Part shown: in pieces, positions 34,456-46,992 of the stretch
Layout: the number at the start of each line of letters is the position of its first letter
Numbering within the stretch: the stretch's first letter is position 1
Source: Streptomyces fulvoviolaceus
Lineage (GTDB): Bacteria; Actinomycetota; Actinomycetes; Streptomycetales; Streptomycetaceae
Length of the DNA: 64,000 bases
Assembly (NCBI RefSeq): GCF_000718165.1
Contig: NZ_JOEY01000017.1
Coordinates: 111,847 to 175,846, forward strand
Direction of reading: 5' to 3'
The notes under the pieces: model-generated
The model's database searches: none
Told to the model about the DNA's origin: nothing
Seen by the model: the letters and a program-made list of their open reading frames with translations, nothing else
Made by a program: the position numbers and the translations under genes

Positions 34456-35302
34456 GAACACCCCCGACATCACCGACGAGAAGATCCCCACCGTCATCGC
34501 CGACGGCGTCGACATCGTCTACCGCGTCAACGGCACCGGCGGCGGCCGTGGCTCCGCGACCGCCGCGCTCAACCGCATGCTGCGCCGCAAGCAGGCCGAG
34601 AAGGCGGCGGGTGTGCGCAAGGTGCACGCCGTGAAGAACGTGTCGTTCGTGGCGTACCGCGGCGAGGCGATCGGCCTGATCGGCACCAACGGATCCGGCA
34701 AGTCGACCCTGCTCAAGGCGGTCGCGGGCCTGCTCCCGGTGGAGAACGGCCGGATCCACACCGACGGCCAGCCCTCCCTCCTCGGCGTGAACGCGGCCCT
34801 GATGAACGACCTGACCGGCGAGCGCAACGTCTACCTCGGCGGCCTCGCCATGGGCATGTCCCGCGAGCAGGTCAAGGAGCGCTACCAGGAGATCGTCGAC
34901 TTCTCCGGCATCAACGAGAAGGGCGACTTCATCACCCTGCCGATGCGGACGTACTCCTCCGGCATGGCCGCCCGGCTGCGCTTCTCCATCGCCGCCGCCA
35001 AGGACCACGACGTCCTCCTCATCGACGAGGCGCTGGCGACCGGCGACGCCGCCTTCCGCAAGCGCTCCGAGGCCCGCATCCGCGAGCTGCGCAAGCACGC
35101 GGGCACGGTCTTCCTGGTCAGCCACAACAACAAGTCGATCCGCGACACCTGCGACCGCGTGCTGTGGCTGGAGCGCGGCGAACTCCGCATGGACGGGCCG
35201 ACCGAGGACGTCCTGCAGGAGTACGAAGCCTTCACCGGCGACAAGAGCGACAAGCCCAAGCCCAGGCCGAAGGCGAAGCCCAAGGTCGCGGCCGCCTCCT
35301 GA
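34448..35302 (+). CDS. ABC export ATPase (Wzt/TagH type)
   Basis: 284 residues. Walker A GTNGSGKST, signature YSSGMAARL (the degenerate form typical of TagH/Wzt), Walker B VLLIDEALATGD and switch His in VSHNNKS. The N-terminal VVYR-like strand precedes a GGGRGSATAALNRMLRR insertion, as in TagH. A short Lys/Pro tail (KPKPRPKAKPK) ends the chain; there is no carbohydrate-binding extension. The GTG start overlaps the permease gene by 8 bases, so the two are coupled. Confidence 0.9.
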   Translation: MAENTPDITDEKIPTVIADGVDIVYRVNGTGGGRGSATAALNRMLRRKQAEKAAGVRKVHAVKNVSFVAYRGEAIGLIGTNGSGKSTLLKAVAGLLPVENGRIHTDGQPSLLGVNAALMNDLTGERNVYLGGLAMGMSREQVKERYQEIVDFSGINEKGDFITLPMRTYSSGMAARLRFSIAAAKDHDVLLIDEALATGDAAFRKRSEARIRELRKHAGTVFLVSHNNKSIRDTCDRVLWLERGELRMDGPTEDVLQEYEAFTGDKSDKPKPRPKAKPKVAAAS

Positions 35303-35320
35303 GGCACCGGCACCAGGCGT

Positions 35321-35372
35321 ACGACGACGAGGGCGCCCCGAGCCATTCCGGCCCGGGGCGCCCTCATTGTCG
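35321..35372. terminator. Bidirectional terminator, exporter / glutamate dehydrogenase
   Basis: Core stem 35329-35340 / 35354-35365 (12 bp, perfect), extended outward by about eight more pairs, 13-base loop. It lies between convergent operons. Confidence 0.85.
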
Positions 35373-35398
35373 TAGCGGCGACGAAACCGTCGTACGCC

Positions 35399-38300
35399 TT
35401 ACGAATGCGCCCGCAGCAGCGTCCGCATCGTCCGCATGGCCACCGACAGGTTGGCGAGGTCGAACGTCTCCGAGCCCTGGATCTCGTCCAGGGTCGTGCG
35501 CGCCCGGCTCAGGATCGGCGCGTTCTTCTCCTCCCAGGCCTTGAAGCGCTGCTCGGGAGTCGAGGTGCCGTTGCCCACGGCCAGGACGTCGGCCGTGAGG
35601 GCCGAGTGGGCCGCGTACAGGTCCTCGCGGATGGAGGCGCGGGCCATGGACTGCCAGCGGTCGGCGCGCGGCAGCTCGATGATGCGGTCCATGAGCTGGG
35701 TGATGTGGAGCCGGTCGCCGAGGTCGTAGTAGACCTCGGCGACGTCCATCGGGTCCCGGCCCATGCGGTCGGCGACCGAGACGATGTCGAGCGTCGGGAA
35801 GGCGGAGGAGAACCCGGCCACGCGCATGGCGAGTTCGTCCGGGACACCGGCGCCCGTCAGCTCGTCGTAGATCTTCTGGTACCACTCCAGGTCCGCGCCC
35901 CGCAGCAGCTTCGGCAGCTGTGCCCACACCTGCCCGACCCGCTCGCCGAAGAACTCGACGGTCTCGGCGAGTTGCAGCGGCTGGGGCCGGTTGTTGAGCA
36001 GCCAGCGGGTGCCGCGCTCGACCAGGCGCCGCGAGTGCAGCCGAATCCGGGTCTGTACGGCGGCCTCGACCTGGTTGTCGAGCGCCTCGACCCCGTCCCA
36101 CACGGCGCCGGAGCGGAAGATGGCCCGGGCCGCGGTCTGCGCCCGCACGATCTCCTCCAGCGAGGCGCCGGTCTCCTCGCGCAGGCGGTGCAGGTAGGTC
36201 GTACCGCCGGTGTTGACCGTGTCGTTGACCAGCACGGTCGTGATGATCTCGCGGTGCAGCGGGTGGCTGTCGATGTGCTCGGGGAACTTCTCGCTCAGCG
36301 CGGTCGGGAAGTACGCGTGCAGCAGGGTGCGCAGGTACGGGTCGTCGGGGAGCGAGGTGTGCAGCAGCTCGTCGGCGACCGTGATCTTCGTGTACGCCAG
36401 CAGGACGGCCGTCTCCGGGCTGGTGAGGCCCTGTGCGGCGCCGAGGCGTTCGCGGATCTGACGGTCGGTGGGCAGGAACTCCAGCGCCCGGTCCAGCAGG
36501 CCCGCGCGCACCAGGTGGCGCATGTACCGCTGCTGGGCGTGGAGCATGTCCTTGGACTGGGCCAGTGCGTTGGCGATGGCCGTGTTCTGCGCGTAGTTGT
36601 TGCGCAGGACCAGGTGGCCGACCTCGTCGGTCATCTCGGCGAGCTGCTTGTTGCGCTGCTTGACGGTCATGTCACCTTCGGTGACCAGGCCGTTGAGCAG
36701 GATCTTGATGTTCACCTCGTGGTCGGAGGTGTCCACGCCCGCGCTGTTGTCGATGGCATCGGTGTTGATCTTGCCGCCGTGCAGCGAGAACTCGATCCGG
36801 CCGAGCTGGGTCAGGCCCAGGTTGCCGCCCTCGCCGACGACCCCGACGCGCAGGTCGGCGCCGTCGACGCGGATCGGGTCGTTGGCCTTGTCGCCGACGT
36901 CGGCGTGCGTCTCGGTGCTCGCCTTCACGTACGTCCCGATGCCGCCGTTCCACAGCAGGTCCACCGGCGCCTTGAGGATCGCCTTCATCAGGTCGGCCGG
37001 GGTCATCTTGGCGACCTTGCCCTCGATGCCGAGGGCCTCGCGGATGTGCGCGTTGACCGGGATGGCCTTGGCGCTGCGGGGGAAGACGCCGCCTCCGGTG
37101 GAGATGAGGCCGGTGTCGTAGTCGGCCCAGCTGGAGCGCGGGAGCTCGAAGACCCGGCGGCGCTCGGCGTAGGAGGTGGCCGCGTCCGGCTTCGGGTCGA
37201 TGAAGATGTGCCGGTGGTCGAAGGCGGCGACCAGGCGGATGTGCTCACTGAGCAGCATGCCGTTGCCGAACACGTCGCCGGACATGTCGCCGATGCCGAC
37301 GACGGTGAAGTCCTCGGACTGCGTGTCGACGCCGAGCTCCCGGAAGTGCCGCTTGACGGACTCCCAGGCGCCGCGGGCGGTGATGCCCATGCCCTTGTGG
37401 TCGTAGCCCGCGGAGCCGCCGGAGGCGAAGGCGTCGCCGAGCCAGAAGTTGTACTGCTCGGCCACCCCGTTGGCGATGTCCGAGAAGGTCGCGGTGCCCT
37501 TGTCTGCGGCGACGACGAGGTAGGTGTCGTCCTCGTCGTGCCGGACGACGTCGGCCGGGGGCACGACCTCCCCGCCGACCATGTTGTCGGTGATGTCGAG
37601 CAGCGCCGAGATGAAGGTCTTGTAGCTGGCGATGCCCTCGGCCAGCCACGCGTCGCGGTCCACGCTCGGGTCGGGCAGCTGCTTGGCGACGAAGCCGCCC
37701 TTGGCGCCGACCGGCACGATGACGGTGTTCTTCACCATCTGCGCCTTGACCAGGCCGAGGATCTCGGTACGGAAGTCCTCACGCCGGTCGGACCAGCGCA
37801 GGCCTCCTCGCGCGACCTTGCCGAACCTGAGGTGCACGCCCTCGACGCGCGGCGAGTAGACCCAGATCTCGAACGCCGGGCGCGGGGCCGGGAGATCGGG
37901 GATCGCCTGCGGGTCGAACTTCATGGAGACGTAGTCGTGCGGCTGGCCGCCGAGCGCCTCCTGGAAGAAGTTCGTGCGCAGGGTGGCCTTGATGACGGTG
38001 AGGAAGGACCGCAGGATCCGGTCCTCGTCGAGGCTCGCGACCTGGTCGAGGGCCGCGTCCAGCTCCTCCAGGAGGGCGTCGACGAGTTCGTGCCCGGCGC
38101 GCTGCCGGTCCGGTGACTGCCGCGCCTCGAACAGGGAGACGAGCAGCCGGGTGGTGTGGACGTTGTGGCGGAGGGTGTCCTCCATGTAGTCCTGGCTGAA
38201 GGTGGACCCGGCCTGCCGCAGGTACTTGGCGTACGCCCGCAGCACCATCGCCTGCCGCCAGCTCAGGCCGGCGCTCAGCACGAGGGCGTTGAAGCCGTCG

Positions 38301-40339
38301 TTCTCCGCCTTGCCGGTCCAGGTGGCGGCGAAGGCCTCCTGGAAGCGCTCGCGGCCGTCGTCACCGAGGTAGTCACCGGCGCCGTTCTGCGACTTGGGCA
38401 TGCGCAGGCCGAAGTCGTAGATCCAGGCGACGCTGCGGTCCGAGCAGCGCAGTTCGTACGGCCGCTCGTCCATGACCTCGACGCCGAGCCGGTTGAGCAC
38501 CGGCAGGACGGCGGACAGGGTGATGGAGGCGCCCTTGCGGTAGATCTTGAAGCGGCGCTCCTCGGGGGCCGCGCCCACCGGCTCGTACAGGCTCAGCGCG
38601 AAGTCGTTGTCCTCGGCCTCGGTGAGCTTTTCGACGTGGACTAGGTCGGCGACCGCGGCGCGCGGGGTGTGGTCGGCCTTGTAGCCCTCGGGGAAGGCGT
38701 TGCCGTACCGGCGCACGAGTTCGGCGGCGCGCTCCTCGCCGAGTTCGGCGTTGAGCGCCTCGGTGAAGCCGTCGGCCCAGGAGCGGGCGGCTTCGACCAG
38801 GCGGGCCTCGATGCGCTCCTTGTCGGCGTCGGACAGCTGCGGCAGCTCGGTGCCCTGCGGGACACGGACGACGAAGTGCAGCCGGGAGAGGATCGACTCG
38901 GTGTTCCAGGCGGTGAAGTCGACGCTGGTGCCGTCGAGTTCCTCCTTCAGGATGTCGATGATCCTCAGGCGCACGCCGGTGGTGTAGCGGTCGCGGGGCA
39001 GGTAGACGAGGGCGGAGTAGTAGCGGCCGTACTCGTCCTGCCGCAGGTAGAGCCTGAGCCGCCGCCGCTCCTGCAGGTACAGCACGGAGGTGACGATGGA
39101 CTGCAGCTCGTCGGGGGGCGTCTGGAAGAGCTCGTCGCGCGGGTAGGTCTCCAGGATCTGGAGCAGGTCGCGCCCGTCGTGGCTGTTGGGCGAGAACCCG
39201 GCGCGCTCCAGCACCTCGTCGACCTTGCGCCGGATGACCGGAACCCGGCGGACGGACTCGGTGTAGGCGGCGGAGGAGAACAGTCCGAGGAAGCGGCGCT
39301 CACCGACGACGTTGCCGTTCTCGTCGAACTTCTTGACGCCGACGTAGTCGAGATACGACGGCCGGTGCACGGTCGACCGGCTGTTGGCCTTGGTCAGGAC
39401 GAGGAGCTTGTGCTCACGGGCCTTGGCGCGGGCGTCGGCGGGCAGCCGCTCGAAGGAGGGGCTGACGGGGTGGCTGTCACCTTCGGCGTGATGCGGGTCG
39501 GAGCGCAGAATGCCGAGCCCGGTGCCGGGGACGGCCACGAGGGAGTCGTCCTCCCGCAGCTGGTACTCCCGGTAGCCGAGGAAGGTGAAGTGGTCTGCGG
39601 CCAGCCAGCGCAACAGCTCTCGGGCCTCCTCGATCTCCTGCTCGCGCAGGTCGGAGGCGACGGGTTCCTTCGGCAGCTCGTCGGCCATCCGGAGCGCCGC
39701 GTCCCGCATCTTCTCCCAGTCCTCGACGGTCTCACGGACGTCGGACAGGACGCGCAGCAGATCGGCGGTGATCTGCTTCAGGTCGGAGCGGTCGGTCTCG
39801 CGGTCGAACTCCACGTGGATCCACGACTCGGTGTGCGCGTCGTGCGGGAGGTCGGCCCCGGCGGGCGGGGCGGCGAGGACCTCGATGAGCCTGCCGGTGA
39901 GATCGCGCCGGACGATGATCTGCGGATGGATGACGACGTGGATCCCACGCCCCTGGCGTGTGAGCTCGTTCGTCACCGAGTCGACGAGGAAGGGCATGTC
40001 GTCGGTGACGACCTCGACGACGGAGTGGCTGCTGGTCCACCCGTTCTCTTCGACGGTCGGGGTGTGGACCCGCACGTTGGCCGTGCCCTGCGGCCGGTTC
40101 TCGCCCAGCCGGTAGTGGGAGAGAGCGGCTCCGAAGATGTCGACCGGGTCGCGGCCGGTGAGGTCCTCCGGGGCGGTGTGCAGGTAGTAGCGCTGGAGGA
40201 ACGCGAGCACGGTGTCCCGGTCGGGGCTGCTCTTGTCCGTCGTCCCAGTCGGTAGGTGCCCCCCGACCGGGCTGTTCTCAGCTACCCGGGCGGCCCTTTC
40301 GAGCAGCTCGGCCTTGGCTTCGTCCAGCTTGGTCTGCAT
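35399..40339 (-). CDS. NAD-specific glutamate dehydrogenase, ~180-kDa class
   Basis: 1646 residues, the size of the large L_180 class first described in Streptomyces clavuligerus. Converts glutamate to 2-oxoglutarate and ammonia with NAD, a catabolic route. The N-terminal regulatory region (residues 1 to ~700) includes ACT-like segments. The dehydrogenase core follows (RGGLRWSDRREDFRTEILGLVKAQMVKNTVIVPVGAKGGFV, GIGDMSGDVFGNGM, DLLWNGGIGTYVKAS) and then a helical C-terminal region. Monocistronic, with a terminator just downstream and a long upstream gap. Start ATG at 40339 (MQTKLDEAKAELLERAARVAE). Confidence 0.95.
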   Translation of the reverse strand: MQTKLDEAKAELLERAARVAENSPVGGHLPTGTTDKSSPDRDTVLAFLQRYYLHTAPEDLTGRDPVDIFGAALSHYRLGENRPQGTANVRVHTPTVEENGWTSSHSVVEVVTDDMPFLVDSVTNELTRQGRGIHVVIHPQIIVRRDLTGRLIEVLAAPPAGADLPHDAHTESWIHVEFDRETDRSDLKQITADLLRVLSDVRETVEDWEKMRDAALRMADELPKEPVASDLREQEIEEARELLRWLAADHFTFLGYREYQLREDDSLVAVPGTGLGILRSDPHHAEGDSHPVSPSFERLPADARAKAREHKLLVLTKANSRSTVHRPSYLDYVGVKKFDENGNVVGERRFLGLFSSAAYTESVRRVPVIRRKVDEVLERAGFSPNSHDGRDLLQILETYPRDELFQTPPDELQSIVTSVLYLQERRRLRLYLRQDEYGRYYSALVYLPRDRYTTGVRLRIIDILKEELDGTSVDFTAWNTESILSRLHFVVRVPQGTELPQLSDADKERIEARLVEAARSWADGFTEALNAELGEERAAELVRRYGNAFPEGYKADHTPRAAVADLVHVEKLTEAEDNDFALSLYEPVGAAPEERRFKIYRKGASITLSAVLPVLNRLGVEVMDERPYELRCSDRSVAWIYDFGLRMPKSQNGAGDYLGDDGRERFQEAFAATWTGKAENDGFNALVLSAGLSWRQAMVLRAYAKYLRQAGSTFSQDYMEDTLRHNVHTTRLLVSLFEARQSPDRQRAGHELVDALLEELDAALDQVASLDEDRILRSFLTVIKATLRTNFFQEALGGQPHDYVSMKFDPQAIPDLPAPRPAFEIWVYSPRVEGVHLRFGKVARGGLRWSDRREDFRTEILGLVKAQMVKNTVIVPVGAKGGFVAKQLPDPSVDRDAWLAEGIASYKTFISALLDITDNMVGGEVVPPADVVRHDEDDTYLVVAADKGTATFSDIANGVAEQYNFWLGDAFASGGSAGYDHKGMGITARGAWESVKRHFRELGVDTQSEDFTVVGIGDMSGDVFGNGMLLSEHIRLVAAFDHRHIFIDPKPDAATSYAERRRVFELPRSSWADYDTGLISTGGGVFPRSAKAIPVNAHIREALGIEGKVAKMTPADLMKAILKAPVDLLWNGGIGTYVKASTETHADVGDKANDPIRVDGADLRVGVVGEGGNLGLTQLGRIEFSLHGGKINTDAIDNSAGVDTSDHEVNIKILLNGLVTEGDMTVKQRNKQLAEMTDEVGHLVLRNNYAQNTAIANALAQSKDMLHAQQRYMRHLVRAGLLDRALEFLPTDRQIRERLGAAQGLTSPETAVLLAYTKITVADELLHTSLPDDPYLRTLLHAYFPTALSEKFPEHIDSHPLHREIITTVLVNDTVNTGGTTYLHRLREETGASLEEIVRAQTAARAIFRSGAVWDGVEALDNQVEAAVQTRIRLHSRRLVERGTRWLLNNRPQPLQLAETVEFFGERVGQVWAQLPKLLRGADLEWYQKIYDELTGAGVPDELAMRVAGFSSAFPTLDIVSVADRMGRDPMDVAEVYYDLGDRLHITQLMDRIIELPRADRWQSMARASIREDLYAAHSALTADVLAVGNGTSTPEQRFKAWEEKNAPILSRARTTLDEIQGSETFDLANLSVAMRTMRTLLRAHS

Positions 40340-40827
40340 TGTCCTCTGGCTCCTGTCGCGCGCCGTTGCGTGACGTAGAAGGAAGTACGGTGTCTTCCCC
40401 TGCGGCTCGACGCCACGGCCCGGGTTCTCCGGTCGGCTCCGACGCTATGCCGCAAGGTGAGATGAGCGGGGGGATATCAGCCATTCTCGACACGCCCGAC
40501 GGGTGTGACGCTGCTCTCTGCGGCGCCGGTCCCGGGGGTGCAATCGGCGTCCTGGGGGCCCGGTGGACCCCGTCCCGCCCGCGAAGACCAGCGACCGCCG
40601 CCCGGTCACGGATGTGGTCCGTGCTCTCCGGGCGCGGGGCAGGGGCTACAGCGCCCCCGCGAACTATCGCGCTGATCACGCCACAAGGCTATCGCTCCGG
40701 ACCGGGGGGTCGTCATGAGCCGTATGTGTACAAAACCGGGGGTGGAACTTTGACAGTCTGCACAGTGCGCTCGCCCGGCCGCGCCCACCCCCTTGGCAAG
40801 CGGCCCCCGCGGATGCACGTTGCCGAC
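40340..40827. other. Divergent intergenic region upstream of glutamate dehydrogenase
   Basis: 488 bases. I see no gene with a ribosome site. A TTGACA hexamer at 40750-40755 (plus strand) has no convincing -10 partner. No repeat or hairpin stands out. Confidence 0.5.
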
Positions 40828-41394
40828 ATGACAGCGAAAATCCTCATCGTCACCGGCGACGCAGCAGAGTCACTGGAGGTCCTGTACCCCTACCAGCGCC
40901 TCCGCGAAGAGGGCTACGACGTCCACATCGCGGCTCCCACCCGCAAAAAGCTCCGGTTCGTCGTCCACGACTTCGAACCCGGCTTCGACACCTACACCGA
41001 GAAGCCCGGCTACACCTGGCCCGCCGATCTCGCCTTCGCCGAGGTGGACCCCGGTCAGTACGCCGCCCTCGTCATCCCCGGCGGCCGGGCCCCCGAGTAC
41101 CTGCGCAACGACCCCGAACTCCGCAAGATCCTCAAGTCCTTCTTCGACTCCGACAAGCCCATCGCCCAGATCTGCCACGGCCCCCTGCTCACCGCCGCGG
41201 TCGACGGCCTCCGCGGCCGCCGCGTCACGGCGTACCCGGCCCTGGAACCGGACATGCAGACCGCCGGCGCCGCCTTCCAGGACGCCGAGGTGGTGGTCGA
41301 CGGCACCCTGGTCTCGTCACGGGCGTGGCCGGACCACTCGGGGTGGATGCGGGAGTTCTTGACGGTACTGAGGGCGAAGGCGCCGGTGACCTGA
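40828..41394 (+). CDS. DJ-1/PfpI-family protein
   Basis: 188 residues. A glutamine-amidotransferase-like fold with the nucleophile Cys116 in AQICHGPLL and the preceding VIPGGRAPEYLR. Members act as intracellular peptidases, deglycases or stress proteins. I chose the ATG at 40828 (MTAKILIVTGDAAE), which begins the first beta strand; an in-frame ATG at 40813 has no better ribosome site. Confidence 0.88.
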   Translation: MTAKILIVTGDAAESLEVLYPYQRLREEGYDVHIAAPTRKKLRFVVHDFEPGFDTYTEKPGYTWPADLAFAEVDPGQYAALVIPGGRAPEYLRNDPELRKILKSFFDSDKPIAQICHGPLLTAAVDGLRGRRVTAYPALEPDMQTAGAAFQDAEVVVDGTLVSSRAWPDHSGWMREFLTVLRAKAPVT

Positions 41395-41596
41395 CTCCGC
41401 CGGCCGGCGTAGCTGCGGGTAGTCGTGCCGCTGGGGCGGCTCCCGACCCACAGAAGCGGCACCCCGCCAGCGCGGGCAAGCGAGCCCACCCCTCCCAGCC
41501 CCACGCCGGGCACCTGCACACCCCGTCCGGGCGCACCCACCCCCGGCCGGCACAAACCCCGGGCGCCCTCACAGCCAGCTCAGCCCGGCCAGCCCC

Positions 41597-42262
41597 TCAC
41601 GCCGCCAACCGCTCCGCCTCCACGACCGCCTCCCCCAACGTGTCCACCACCGGCACCCCGACCTCCTCGAGGCTGGCCCGACCGTGCGACCCCCCGGTGT
41701 ACAGCACGGCCCGCGCCCCCACATGCAACGCCGCCACCGCGTCGTCCGCCGCGTCCCCGATCACCACCGTACGAGCCGGATCCACGCCGACGAGCGCACC
41801 GAGGTGCCGCACCATGTGCTCGGCCTTGCTGCCGCCGGAGGGCCCGGTCCGCCCGTCGACGCGCAGGAAGTGCGCCTCGATCCCGAACCCCCGGACCAGC
41901 GGGACGAGTTCGTCGTGCACGTACATGCTCAGGATCGACTGGCTGCGTCCCGCCGACCGCCACCCCGCGAGGAGGTCGGTCGCCCCCTCGGTGAGCCCGC
42001 ACCCTATGCGGTGCTCGGCGTAGTACCGGTGGAAGGTCTCGTCCATGACCTCCCACTCGGCATCGGTCGGCAGCCGCCCCATCAACCGCTCGTAGAACTT
42101 CGGCACCGGCACGCAGTACAGCGCCCGGTACTGCTCCATCGTGATCGGCTCGAGCCCCAGCTCGTTGAACGCCGCGTTCGTCGCCCCGATGATCGCGTCA
42201 TTGTCGTGGAACAGCGTCCCGTTCCAGTCCCAGACAATGTGCGCGCCTGTCAGCTTCCCCAT
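41597..42262 (-). CDS. HAD-family hydrolase (phosphoglycolate phosphatase-like)
   Basis: 221 residues. HAD motif I is IVWDWNGTLFHD (nucleophile Asp in DWNGT) and motifs III/IV are GSKAEHM and VIGDAADD. The cap domain is helical, as in Gph-like phosphatases. The start at 42262 (MGKLTGAHIVWDW) places motif I at the usual position; an in-frame start at 42295 is less likely. The substrate is not deducible. Confidence 0.87.
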   Translation of the reverse strand: MGKLTGAHIVWDWNGTLFHDNDAIIGATNAAFNELGLEPITMEQYRALYCVPVPKFYERLMGRLPTDAEWEVMDETFHRYYAEHRIGCGLTEGATDLLAGWRSAGRSQSILSMYVHDELVPLVRGFGIEAHFLRVDGRTGPSGGSKAEHMVRHLGALVGVDPARTVVIGDAADDAVAALHVGARAVLYTGGSHGRASLEEVGVPVVDTLGEAVVEAERLAA

Positions 42263-42320
42263 GACAAAAACGTACCCGCCCGCACTGACAATCAAGAGAC
42301 CCGCAGGTCAGCGCTGCCTC

Positions 42321-42836
42321 TCAGCCGCCCAGCACCACCAGATTCGGGATCTCCTGGGTGGCGAACCACAGCAGCTCATGGTCCTCGGCCCCGTCCACGA
42401 CGAACTGCGCGTCGTCGTCCCCGCCGTCCGCCGCCGCGAGCACCTCGGTCGCGGCGGTCACGTCCTCCTCCGCGTCCCCCGAGTCGACGTGCACCGAGGC
42501 CGCCTTGGCCAGCGCCACCGGCCCGGCGACCCGCACCTCGCCGAGCGCCTTCGGATCGAGCGCCCGGTCGGGATCGGAGCTGGCCGCACCGTCGGGCACG
42601 TCGACGGCGACCACGACCCGGCGCCGTACCGCTCCGGCGTCGGCCGCCAGGAGCCGCAGCGAGGCCAGCGCGGCACGGTTCAGCGCCGCGTACTCCAGCT
42701 CCTCGATGTCGTCGGAGACGTACCACTCGCGCAGCCCGGGCGTGACGGCGTACGCGGCGAGCGGCCCGGATCCCAGCTCCCCCGTCTTGTACGCCTCGGC
42801 GAGACCGGAGAGGGTCAGGGGGACGTAGACGCGCAT
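42321..42836 (-). CDS. Conserved actinobacterial hypothetical protein (DUF6912-like)
   Basis: 171 residues, starting MRVYVPLTLSGLAEAYKTGELG. Acidic and alanine-rich, with no membrane helix or signal peptide. The N-terminal VYVPLTL and the ALNRAALASLRLLA helix resemble a conserved actinobacterial family of unknown role; the DUF number is from memory. It lies 58 bases upstream of the HAD gene on the same strand, so the two may be cotranscribed. Confidence 0.75.
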   Translation of the reverse strand: MRVYVPLTLSGLAEAYKTGELGSGPLAAYAVTPGLREWYVSDDIEELEYAALNRAALASLRLLAADAGAVRRRVVVAVDVPDGAASSDPDRALDPKALGEVRVAGPVALAKAASVHVDSGDAEEDVTAATEVLAAADGGDDDAQFVVDGAEDHELLWFATQEIPNLVVLGG

Positions 42837-43160
42837 GGCTGGCCGCTTTCGTTCGTGGTCGCAGGACCTGATCGCAGGACGTGGTCGGAAGACCCCGCAA
42901 AGGCCTTCAGGATACGTGCGGGCGTCCCCTTTCGAGTCCCCACCCAGCCCTGCGGAGGCGTCCACCTCCGGCCCGGAATTCACCCGGTGAAGGCCCACAG
43001 TCATGGGCTCCCGCACCCCTCGCTCACCCGGATAAGTGAAGATTCCGGGCCCCCGCCCCGAGCGCGAGTCCGCTTGCCGCCGCCCTCGGCCGCCCCGTAC
43101 AAGATCCCCACCAGCAAGTTACTGCCCGGTATCACCCGGGCCCACCGAGCGGGGACACCG
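42837..43160. other. Divergent intergenic region
   Basis: 324 bases between the DUF6912-like gene and the Rv3235-like gene. It should hold both promoters. I see no gene, repeat or clear promoter hexamers. Confidence 0.45.
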
Positions 43161-43793
43161 ATGAACAAGGTCATGACCAGGGCACAGCACCCCTCCGGCG
43201 CCCGTCCGCCGGGCCGCCGCGACCCGCGTCGCCCGGGCGGCACCCCGCCCCGCTCCCCCGGCGGCAACTCGGCCCGCACGACGGCAGGCGGACGCCCGCC
43301 CGGCTCCCCCGGAGACGGCGGCCCACGCAGCCGCACGAGGCCCGCCGACGGCCGCCCGACGGCCGCACCGGGCACGAGCCCCGCAAGCCCCGCAAGGAGC
43401 GCCACCGCACCGGTCGTCCCCTTCCAGACCCCCCGCAGGCCGCCGGTGCCCCAGCCCCGCCCCACGGACGTCTTCGCCGACCTCCTCCTCGGGGTGCTCA
43501 GCGGTCAGCGTCCCGTCCACTCGATGCTCCGACACACCGTCGGCCGCGCCTACGACGAACTCGCCCAGCTCGCCGAACACGGCCCCCTCCGCACCCGCGG
43601 CACCCGCCCCGTGGTCCGCGACGTCGGCTACTACGTCCCCCGCCCCGGCGCCGTGGAGGCCTTCGCCCGCATCGGCGCCGGCGACCAGCTGCGTGCCATG
43701 GCCTTCCGCCTCGAACAGAGTCAGGACCTCCGCTGGCGCTGCACCGCGGTGGAACTGGGCGGCCCGCGCACTCCGTACACCGACGACGACTGA
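43161..43793 (+). CDS. Rv3235-family conserved protein
   Basis: 210 residues. The first ~100 are disordered, rich in Arg/Pro/Gly/Ser/Thr. The folded C-terminal part (DVFADLLLGVLSGQRPVHSMLRHTVGRAYDELAQLAE ... FRLEQSQDLRWRCTAVELG) matches the actinobacterial Rv3235 family, of unknown function. In Mycobacterium Rv3235 also lies near secA1. GGGGAC precedes the ATG. Confidence 0.82.
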   Translation: MNKVMTRAQHPSGARPPGRRDPRRPGGTPPRSPGGNSARTTAGGRPPGSPGDGGPRSRTRPADGRPTAAPGTSPASPARSATAPVVPFQTPRRPPVPQPRPTDVFADLLLGVLSGQRPVHSMLRHTVGRAYDELAQLAEHGPLRTRGTRPVVRDVGYYVPRPGAVEAFARIGAGDQLRAMAFRLEQSQDLRWRCTAVELGGPRTPYTDDD

Positions 43794-43806
43794 GGGTCGG
43801 CATGCC

Positions 43807-43842
43807 GAAGGGCCGGGCACCTCGCAGGTGACCCGGCCCTTC
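43807..43842. terminator. Bidirectional terminator, Rv3235-like / secA
   Basis: 11-bp arms GAAGGGCCGGG (43807-43817) and CCCGGCCCTTC (43832-43842), with ACCT/AGGT pairing inside. Confidence 0.8.
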
Positions 43843-43874
43843 AAGCCGCTACGGCGCCGCAGGCGACCGCGGCG

Positions 43875-46712
<2,838 letters not shown>

Positions 46713-46992
46713 GGGGGTTGGTCTCCTTGCCGGTCGGGCCTGGGACGGTCGGTTTCCATTTGGCTTACTGAGCAACGGCCATCGTATGCGAGGACCCCGC
46801 CGCGTCGGGAGCCTGCTGGGACGACGACCGTCCGTCGCTTCACGCACCTGATTCAAATCTCTTCAAAGGGGACAACGCCCGGGCCCCGCCGATGGTGCCG
46901 CGAGCCGCCCACGAATTGCGCGAATTGTGATCACCCGCTCACGCACGGCAAAAAGATGGCGTCCTTGGCGAACCCCCGAGCAGAATCGGCCG

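Noticed and set aside
40750..40755. TTGACA as a sigma-70-type promoter for the PfpI-family gene
   Set aside because: No -10 hexamer lies at 16-19 bases downstream.
41395..41596. Another dispersed repeat between the PfpI and HAD genes (GGTAGTCGTGCCGCTGGGGCGGC)
   Set aside because: It looks like a common Streptomyces intergenic motif, but no second copy in this window could be aligned, so it was not called.
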